Below are positions 53,010 to 61,104 of a stretch of DNA of 64,000 nt, piece after piece. Position numbers and translations under genes: made by a program. The first letter of the stretch is position 1. Every line of letters starts with the position of its first letter. The DNA comes from Symsagittifera roscoffensis. Lineage: Eukaryota > Xenacoelomorpha > Acoela > Convolutidae. The DNA lies in NCBI RefSeq assembly GCF_963678635.1, contig NC_087067.1:30478401-30542400 (forward strand), given 5' to 3'. The notes beneath the pieces are model-generated. The model worked only from the letters and a program-made list of their open reading frames with translations. It did no database searches and was not told the origin of the DNA.

Positions 53010-53294
53010 CTCAAGTGGGTGTGTATCTGCCTAATACACCCACCGAGGTCTTCTTTTGGGTGTCCTGCGATTGCCCGAGCTGTCCTACTAAGTAGCTCAA
53101 GGCAACCTCTGATCGAAAATTCGTCAAATCTATGAAAAAGCTCTCCCACACTCGGACTGCTCCAAGTGCACGAGAGTAGGGAACAATTTTTCTTCTCAAG
53201 TGGGTGTGTATCTGCCTAATACACCCACCGAGGTCTTCCTTTATTTGTTCCCGGATTGCCCGAACTTTCCTATTAAGTAGCTCAAGGCAACCAC
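53010..53294 (-). repeat. Tandem hairpin units in the leader
   Basis: Two copies of about 95 bp (53010-53103, 53191-53294) contain GTGGGTGTGTAT...ATACACCCAC, which folds as a stem, followed by ATTGCCCGA...AGTAGCTCAAGGCAACC, whose ends also pair. The sibling copy (63361-63575) has GTGAGTGT/ACACTCAC at the same place, a covarying base pair. Confidence 0.65.
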
Positions 53295-53519
53295 ACAACC
53301 AAAATCACAATCAAAAAAAATTTTGTTCGGGTACTTCTAATACACCCAATGTAGAATCCAAAGTTGATCACGAATTTCCGGGTCAAAATGGGTCCCTATG
53401 ATCCTGATAAGCACGCCTAATATCCTAATATGATCCTAATTAAATGTATATTTTCCGTTTCCCAAGTTGCCACAGAAAGTTTACTCAAGTCTCTAACAAG
53501 GAAGATCTTTAGAAGGTTT

Positions 53520-55580
53520 AAGACACTCCGGAGGGTTACCTCGGAGGGTACCTTGATCACCCAAGCTACTTCGGAGGGTACCCTAATCACCCAAGTTACT
53601 TCGGAGGGTCCCCCTAAATTTACTAAGGAGGGTCAATAAGATGCTTAATATGCTCCGGAGGGTTACTTCGGAGGGTACCTCCAAAATTTTCAAATTTTTT
53701 GATCTCGCTTAGAAGGTTCTTTCACTGGCTTCAAAAAGCGTCAAAACAAGCTAGGAGCTCTAAGGGGAGCTGTTTTAACTTCTTAGGGTGATCTCGTGGA
53801 AATTTTCCACTAAGGAGGGTTGCTAAAGGGTTTAGCTGACTCCGGAGGGTCACTTCGGAGAGTTCCCCCAAAATAAAAAAAAGGGTTATATCACCGCAGT
53901 AAAGTCTCTGAAAGCGGTCTACCTGACTTAAAACTAGGTTGGCTGACACGGTCAACCTTCCCAGTTGAATAAAAAGATGTTTTGATAAAATTTTCTGCCG
54001 CTCGGAGGGTTACCTGTAATTTGGACCCTCCGAACCAACAAATCTTAAAAAATTTTTCTTTTCCGAAATAATCAACCCAAAAACGGTTGCGATTCGGAAA
54101 AGTGGTCAAAAACGTCGACTTATGGTACCAAAATTATCCCAATCGGATAACTAGTCTTTGAGAAATCGCCAAAAACGCGTTCGTCAAAATGGCCTTTTTT
54201 CACCACCTATATAGGTTCTGAAAGACTTTTTCCGCAATTCCGGTCGAAAGTGCCTAAAAATACTTGAAATGAGCGTAGCAGCCCTGTAAGGCACTGGAAT
54301 AATGCAAAAAACCGGACCAAAATTGGTTTAGAAACAAAAATTTGGCCAAAAACTATCAAATTTGGACCCTCCGATTCCTTCCTTTTCCAAACCTTAAGTC
54401 GTTAGCTCTATCCACGGAGCTACTCGGAGGGTTACCCAAAAATTTCTCTATTAACCGAGCACGTTATGCTAGCACACTCCTAACGCAAAAAATTTTATTG
54501 CTCTAACTCTAAAAACTCAAAAACTCGATCCCCAAAACAGATTGAAAAAATTCAAAAAATTATCGAAATTTTGACCGAAAAATTTTGGTTTTTTCCAACT
54601 TCTACTGAGTCTTTTCTCACGCGGTTTCTTTAGTTAGGGGGATCGAACTACGTAGCTACTCCCTATATAAAAGCTTTTTGTTGTTCGGAAAAGCTCGGAT
54701 ATCCAAAAATTTGGGGGTCTACAGTTTGGTCGAAAATCGATGATTTTCGACAAAATTGGGTGTTTTTTGGATCTAATTGAGGAGATAAGTAATATGTAAT
54801 AAGGATAATAACCTATTAATAGTCGTTAATGAATAGTACTATACCCTCCTTTGTACCAAAATACCCGAATTAAGACCCTTAACTCGGAAATTTGTAATCG
54901 ATGGAGGGTACAATCGGACCGCGCCAATCGTGCCCCCCACCACTTAAGTTTTAATGAAATAGTACCCGAACGATACTAAAATTGCTTCAACGATACCCAA
55001 CAGTCGTTGCGGATGTTGTCCCTGATGTCCCTGTTGAGTGTGGAACACGTTGATCAGCTTGCCACTCTACCCTCCGGTCACCGGCAAAATCACCATTAAC
55101 GTGCTTAAACACTCAAATTACACTCGAGGGAGGGTATGCAACCCTTCACCAAAACACACAATCTTTCTATCAGAAACGATATAAATCAATCTGAAACAAC
55201 AACAAATAGGAAGGTCAGATCTCCTCTCGTCCGGAAATAACATATAAACTGTCACTTTATGTTTTTTACTGTTATTGGTCTTTTTTGGATTTTTTACTGT
55301 TTTTTGTACTTTTTTGTTTTCAAATAAATTTATTTTTGGCTTTTTCTTGGTTATACACTATTTTTGTTTGGTTTTACGCTTTCTCTTTAATTGTTTTTGG
55401 TCCTGGGACATCAGGACAAGCGGGCTCTAGATTTCCCACCTAACCCTCCGGCCCCCGGAATTTTCGGTGTTAACTAAGTTAAAAAGCTAAATTGTACTAG
55501 ACGGAGGGTACGCACCTTCCCCCTAGTACAATAACGGTCATTAAGGCCTCTAACTCGGGCATACGCCCGGAGCGGAGGGT
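53520..55580 (-). repeat. Array of CGGAGGGT / ACCCTCCG motifs
   Basis: The octamer CGGAGGGT, or a one-base variant, occurs about 20 times, mostly in one orientation, for example at 53529, 53543, 53574, 53602, 53653, 53668, 53843, 54003, 54424, 55504 and 55574. Spacing is irregular (14 to several hundred bases). It often follows TACTT or CTC, giving ACTTCGGAGGGT and CTCCGGAGGGTT. The sibling leader has the same motif in sense (62270-63180). Confidence 0.7.
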
Positions 55581-55629
55581 ACGTCGCTGAAACGCTTGCT
55601 GATCATGATGGTTTCATGCCTTTAACAGG

Positions 55630-55646
55630 CCCACCCAGGAGCGCCA
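55630..55646 (-). other. Primer-binding site of the giant element
   Basis: In sense, TGGCGCTCCTGGGTGGG lies 12 nt after the 5' LTR. Its complement, CCCACCCAGGAGCGCCA, looks like the 3' end of a tRNA with G as discriminator base. tRNA-Asn is my best match, from its CCCACC T-arm and GCCA end. The sibling has the site at the same 12-nt distance. Confidence 0.6.
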
Positions 55647-55658
55647 TAAAAACGTCTA

Positions 55659-56533
55659 TGTAACATTCGCCCAAATATCACACAGCGACGGAGCGTAGAA
55701 AAAGTACCTATTAACGACTGGCAGGCGTCAGTTACCTTAATTCTACTCGTTTTTCACCGTCTCGACCTTGCCAGTTGATTTTCTGGTCTGTCTAGGGCAA
55801 AGTAAAAAGTTACCATTTTTAGGCCATCAGTCAAACGACTTTTGATCAGCTTTCGTTTACATGCGAACACAACCACATAGCTGAGTCTCGGATCCTCAGA
55901 CTACGTGATTGTCATTAAAAACACGGCTCGAACAACCTATTTTAATATGTTTTTGTGTGACCGTTTTATATTAAATCCATTGGAGATGGATTGACCCTTT
56001 CCCTTTTTCTAGCTACTCATGCTCTGAAATATTAAATAATAACGGTGTTAATTAAGATCTATGACATTATAGCAGCTATATAGTCAGTCTATACAGTCCC
56101 TTCACATAGACAGTCTCTGGGGGACCAAGCCTCCGCTCCCGTAATATTCTTGAGATAACACTCTTATCTCTTATAATTCGTGTCCCGGGAGGGTTCCGTG
56201 GTATATTTCTTCCCCCACTGAAGCCTCCTTCTCCACAAATATCCGTCGCTAAGGTTCTTATCGTGTGTTATTGCCACGATAAGAGGCTTCGTAATTTTCT
56301 TGCTCGACTGTTCTTCACAATCTCTATCGTGGTTCTGTTTTTCGTCTTTTTATTCAAAATGGCCGTCTTTTCTCTATTTCTCAGAAATGTTCTTCTTCCA
56401 ATCGAAATTTTAAAAATAAAAATTCTAGAACATTCTGACCCTCCGTCGCAACACTTTTTTGTTCATAAGGCCTTTTGTCACTCTTTTTTATGTCGCCGGA
56501 AGGTTGTGCTGTGTCATCTGGCAGAATGGCACA
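55659..56533 (-). repeat. 5' LTR of the giant element
   Basis: 875 bp, near-identical to 38648-39522. It carries the promoter for reverse-strand transcription. I cannot fix a TATA box or start site. Its outer edge cuts into the endonuclease-coding part of the LINE at 56534. Confidence 0.95.
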
Positions 56534-59207
56534 CAGGGTTACAAACAGACCCGGCATTAATCCTATAAGGAGCTAAGGAGTCTACTACCGTTACATCCCA
56601 CAAGAGCTGCTTACCATCAGCCCATGGAACGAGCGTCAAACCGTCTGGTCGCTTCTGATCGGTCCTGTAGAGGTGTTGTGGTTCTAAAACAGACGGAATG
56701 TGAGTAGATGATAGACTCTGCTTTATAAGGGCATTCAGGTTTGAATGCCTAGAGAACCTTCCTGCACTTTTGAGGCAAGAAAGACCATGCCAACCATCCT
56801 CGGTAACGTCTTTTCCGCGCACGCATTTATGCCGTTCGCATATTTTTGATCCTAATCGAAGTCCTATCGCAATTCTGAGTTGTTGGTTCGACAGTTTTAA
56901 CCTTAAATTTTTGCACGGGATGACGTTCAACCATTGGGAGCCAAATCTATCTTGGAATGCGTTGAACCTTTTTACGTCCGTTGGTTCGAGTCGTAAAATC
57001 ACGTCTGCAATTTCGCTGTCAAAAATTGGCTCCGTCCAATTTTTTTGGATTTCATTTTCCGGAGCCATTTCAATTTTTCCAAGGTCAAACCACCGTTTAA
57101 GCGCATCATCATAGGTTCCATCCACATGCTCCAAACCAAAGATTTCGCTCAAGGCATCTTTCGCTCCTACTGCTGAGGCTAAGAAAGCGGGTAAAGCGAG
57201 TAGACGAGCGGAAGAAACGCCCAAGCCACCTTTGGCTGCCGGGAGAACTGCTTGTAAAAACTGGTTATCATCCATTTTCACGTTAGTGACCTTGCATAAC
57301 GAATTTCTTAGTAATTAATCGTAGCGTTCCAAAAAATCATTTTGCAAAAAAACAAGGGCTCATACGCAAAAAATATAGGAGTTTTGGCATGCTAAAGCAA
57401 TTTTTCAGGAGGTAAAAACCATAATGGGCGTCTAGTTTGTCAATGACATCCGAGATTTTTTCAAGCTCCTTAATTTTTTTGTCGAGCAATTCTTTTCGGC
57501 AAAGTTCGCCGACTGGAGATCCTAAAATGAGGAGTTCTTCTTTTGTTTTTTTTTTTATTTTGTGGCATATTTTTCGAAATTGTGTTAAAATTGAATTATA
57601 CTGTGTACTGGTAGTCGGTCCCAAAAAACAAAGTTCACACTTCTCAGTGTTTAAGCTCAGGCCGTAAATTTGTTCCGATTTCAGAATGTTTTTAAGGTCC
57701 CGGAGTACTACCTTATAGTCGTCGGCTAAATTCCCATCATCTAAATACTAGATGTTATTTTTCGACTCCAACTGTTTGACTAGTGTATGAATTGTTTCCG
57801 CAAAAAGGGGTGGGGCTTCAGGATCACCTTGCTGAGTTCCGTCTTCTGACATTATGACAGAGCTTCCATAAAAAAGGTAACTAGGTTTACCATACGCGCA
57901 ATGGGTGTAATTATACAAATCGGGGCGATTTGAATAAACATGATTCAGCATTGTTTCTCTGTTTAAAGAGTTGAAGGCATTTTTAAAATCTAGTTTAAAA
58001 AGAACAATGCCTTTTGGATTGTCGTCGCGTTCAATTAGGTTTCGAAACGAGTGCGCAGCTATTTCTGCTCCTCGTTTGGTACCGCATCCTAGCTGTACGT
58101 TTCCGAAAAAATTTTGTCGCTCTGAGAGGGCCTTGCTTCCAGCGCATTTAGACGCAATACGTGTCAGCGTGTTGCCTATGGCAATCGGTCTCAACCCTCC
58201 GTCTATCTTTATGAGGGAGATAAGCTTTGCGCCAAAAAAGAAAGGACTTAGTGGTTCGGGTATTTTGGCATCTCCAATGAGGTTTATCAGCTTAGTAAGC
58301 GATTTCAGAAAGTTAAGTCCTGCACTGCCATTCGACTTACTAACAAGATCTTTAAAAATTTGAGGAACTATTTTATCAGGACCTGCTGCTGATCCGTTTG
58401 GAAAGGACATTATCGCTTTGCATAGGTCGAAATCGGTTACGAAAAACCTATCCAACTTTTCTGGATTTGGAGCTGCAAATTTGGCTCGCTGCGGGTGCTT
58501 AGACAACAATTTTTGATAGTTATCAGTTGAAAAAGGAGCTATTTTGTCATCCGAAGCAGCAAGCCTTATTCCTCCCTTTACATTTCCTTCATCGAGCTTA
58601 CTACTTATTAACTTTATTCTCTGCTCGAGGTCACTCAGAGGCGGGCTTGAAACTTGGGGATGGGGTTTTGGAAGTGACACGTCATTTGCTCGAATTTTTT
58701 TATTTATCAAAGAACTCATGCTTGTGGTATGTTTGCGTCCACTTCTTTTCGGTTGCTCCAAAAAAAACAAGAACGACGTTAAAAAAATTAGCCATTTTGT
58801 AACATCTTCTACATTGTAGACGATGTCATTTATTTTGTCCGACAGATTTTCTGCCAAGGGAACACGCGAGTTTTTTGCTACTCTCTTGAGTACTCGGACA
58901 TTTGAGATGGCTGTATTAACATAATTGTCTAGCACTAAATCATTACCTATTGTTGCTTTATTAACAGATTTTACATCAACGCATAAAGGACACTGAAACC
59001 ATTGGGTTTCTTAGAGTCGCTAAGAGAAATAATTACACAACTGATATGATACCAACTAGAACAACAATCACATCTAATCCAATTTATCATCCTGAAGGTT
59101 TTAAGCAATCTTTGCTTGTACACTCTTTGTTGTTTTTCCTCATCTTGACGCAGCATAAAGGTAAAAAAAGAATTTTGACTGGACTTTAGGGGACTGCACT
59201 CACCCAT
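56534..59207 (-). pseudogene. RLE-type non-LTR retrotransposon, 5' and middle part, broken
   Basis: Reverse-strand reading. 59207-58974: a polar segment with CDCCSSWYHISC, the Cys/His pattern of a PHD-type zinc finger, then a frameshift to FQCPLC, which supplies the last Cys pair. 58935-57748: N-terminal region and RT with SFPNGSAAGPDKIVPQIFK, GGLRPIAIGNTLTRIASK, LFKLDFKNAFNSLNR and GTQQGDPEAPPLF. One stop lies directly before YLDDGNLADD. 57624-57337: thumb region in the same frame. 57281-56534, after a frame change: CERHKCVRGKDVTEDGWHGL (CCHC-like) and RPDGLTLV...WDVTVVD, the PD-(D/E)XK-like endonuclease core. The protein is then cut by the LTR element; the rest is at 38326-38647. Confidence 0.82.
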
Positions 59208-60023
59208 GATAAGCGGTTAGTGGGAATTTTACAAATCAGCAAATAAAAAAATAGACAACTAAATTAATTTAAATTTTAAAATCGAATTATAAAAATAAAT
59301 CGAAAACAAGTAACAATCTCACCCGAGCTCAGTAGGTCCAGCGGCGCACCACCAGACTCCTCAAGCCAGTTCCAGTTTCCCACCTCCCCACAGAAAGCCA
59401 CTTGACAGACCTGTCTCTAAACTCCCTCAGAGGGCGCTCCACATACAGGCACAAACATCAAACATAACAAATCTATTTCATAAGTTTATCGCAACAATTA
59501 GGATAAACTTATGATATAGATTATCCTAATTGAAAGGACGTATCGCTTAGACCTTTCTTTGTTTTCAGTATTGATACAAATATATCAGCCAACCATCACC
59601 TCGACAAAACTCGAGTAAACGCCCTGTAACAGTCGTCTGCTTATGTCACATATGAGGTTAAGAAAAGGCCCTATAACCATTGTCTCAAGGATCAAGGACA
59701 CTATCTCTTGTGCTTCAAAAAAACGAAATTACAAAAAGGGCCCTTCCTTTTAGTTACGGTAAGTGCACAAGCTGGATAGGGCCATATCAGCGATATAAAA
59801 ATTCATATAAATCAGCAATGAAGTCATAAATCAGCATTAAATGCATCGTCGTAATGTTAATTTATCTTAGCCGTCCTTCCTCTACAATAGCGCTTATGGA
59901 TTTGTCGATAAATTGAACTTTGCGTAGCGATCTGCACCCCCTTATACAAAGTAAGGAGCTCCTCAGGAGCGCGAAACTTATTTAAGTTCTTATGTAGTTT
60001 ATAGATTCTGGATAGCTTTCTTG
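59208..60023. other. Spacer with repeats
   Basis: Probably includes the 5' UTR of the LINE on the reverse strand. A hairpin occurs at 59482-59532 (CATAAGTTTATCGCAACAAT against AGGATAAACTTATG). The SINE-like copy lies at 59735-59908. No gene is seen. Confidence 0.5.
59735..59908. mobile_element. SINE-like repeat, second copy
   Basis: Runs from AAATTACAAAAAGGGCCCTT to GCGCTTATGGATTTGTCG and matches 36849-37028 with few differences, in the same orientation. No clear target duplication is visible here. The near-identity of two copies 23 kb apart suggests recent mobility. Confidence 0.6.
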
Positions 60024-60250
60024 TCATTTTTCACTTAGTTTTTCGGCTAATCGCTGCATCATCCGCGTGGCTGTTGGAGCAGCGCCACCGGTGTATCCAA
60101 AAATTAGCGGGCAGAAGCTACTCTGCTCTACGTTTAAAATTCTTTGCTGATATTTGGAGTTCTTCAGCGTTTCGTGGTATTTGTATTTATCCTTATGCGG
60201 TTTTCGCGATTTTTTGGCATATTAAAAAATTACGGTATTTTTTCAGGAAA
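60024..60250 (-). pseudogene. C-terminal fragment of another LINE protein
   Basis: On the reverse strand, one frame reads SRKPHKDKYKYHETLKNSKY, QQRILNVEQSSFCPLIFGYT and GGAAPTATRMMQRLAEKLSE before TGA at 60026. The 'QRILxVExGxFxPLxFxxTGG' pattern is the familiar tail of many animal non-LTR retrotransposon proteins. The fragment stops at the LTR at 60301, so the sibling element probably inserted into it. Confidence 0.55.
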
Positions 60251-60300
60251 CTTCCTAAATTCATCCCAATCTTCTGTTTCCCTTCTCCCCTGCTGGTGTA

Positions 60301-61104
60301 TGTGCCATTCCCCTGGATGATACAGCGGAAGCTTCCGTTGCTAAAAGTACACGGTAATAAAGGCCTTATTTACGAGTTTAGGTCAAAGAGGAAGCCAGAG
60401 TATTCTAGAATTTTAAAGTTTTGAATTTTTGAATGGGACTGTGATTTTTCTGAGAAACGCTGAAAAACGGACGTTTTGACTATGACAACGTTTCAAACAA
60501 CAACAGACAAATACGACACGGAAAACAGTCGTGTAAAAAAGAGTGGAGATATTTGTTGAAAAAAAACACAGCTGAAGGCTCTTATTGTGATACGAAGACA
60601 CGGCAAGGAGTTTAGTCGTGGCAGAAAAATTAAATTGGAGGCCCGGTGCCCAGAGGCTATTTTAAAGAACAATAAAATCCCTTTTGCTACTGTAACGCCC
60701 TTAACGTGTTTAATTTAACTCAATATTGATTTTTTATTACAGAGCAAGAGTAGTTAGGGGCGAGGAAAGTGTCAATCTATCTGTGATGGCCCTAATGTAT
60801 AACTATCACTAAAAATACCTTTGAATATAGTTTCTAGCCTTAGTTTTAATAATAATCACGTTGTCTGGGGATCTGAGATCCAGCTATAAGCTTTTTTTTG
60901 CATGTAAACCGAAGCTGAATTAATTTCACTTGGCTGATGGCCTAAAAGCAGTAACATGATGGCTAGAGCTTGAACAGACCAAAAAAAATATGGCTAGGTG
61001 GTGACAAAGAAAAACGAGTAGAATTAAGGTAATTGACATCAGCCAGTCGTCATAGGGACTTTTTCTACGCTCCTTCACTGTGTAATTTCTGGGCGAATGT
61101 TACA
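60301..61104 (+). repeat. Diverged 5' LTR of the sibling element
   Basis: Starts TGTGCCATTC and ends GGGCGAATGTTACA, like the sense ends of the 875-bp LTR. Shared internal blocks include GTAGAATTAAGGTAATTGAC, GGGACTTTTTCTACGCTCC, GCTGATGGCCTAAAA and TTACAGAGCAAGAGTAG. It is 804 bp long. Confidence 0.8.

Larger units (their letters stand above)
52525..55658 (-). promoter_or_regulatory. 3.1-kb structured leader of the giant element
   Basis: Unusually long 5' leader without coding frames. It contains a dense array of the sense motif ACCCTCCG (top-strand CGGAGGGT), a tandemly repeated hairpin unit (53010-53103 and 53191-53294), a conserved stem-loop (52871-52915) and the primer-binding site. The older sibling at 61105-64000 keeps these features in the same order, which argues for function. 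Packaging, translation control or an insulator-like protein-binding array are possible roles (inference). Confidence 0.7.
38648..56533 (-). mobile_element. Giant Ty3/gypsy-type LTR retrotransposon, 17.9 kb, young
   Basis: Identical-length 875-bp LTRs (TGTAAC...GGCACA on the top strand) enclose 16.1 kb coding on the reverse strand. Sense order: leader, 204-aa ORF, gag, pol (PR-RT-RH-IN plus a macro-like domain), ORF A, ORF B. I see only four substitutions between LTRs, and the pol frame of over 2,300 codons is intact, so insertion was recent and the copy may be competent. Typical Ty3/gypsy elements are 5-10 kb. Giants are known (plant Ogre, planarian Burro), but I do not recognise this one. 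Coding parts look clearly richer in G+C than the host DNA. It interrupts a LINE; CTG is shared at both insertion edges. Confidence 0.93.

Noticed and set aside
53520-55580. CRISPR-like or satellite array
   Set aside because: The repeated unit is only about 8 bp at irregular spacing inside a retrotransposon leader, in a eukaryotic genome.
60074-60424. Forward 116-codon ORF
   Set aside because: It spans the junction of an antisense LINE tail and a diverged LTR, so it cannot be a real gene.
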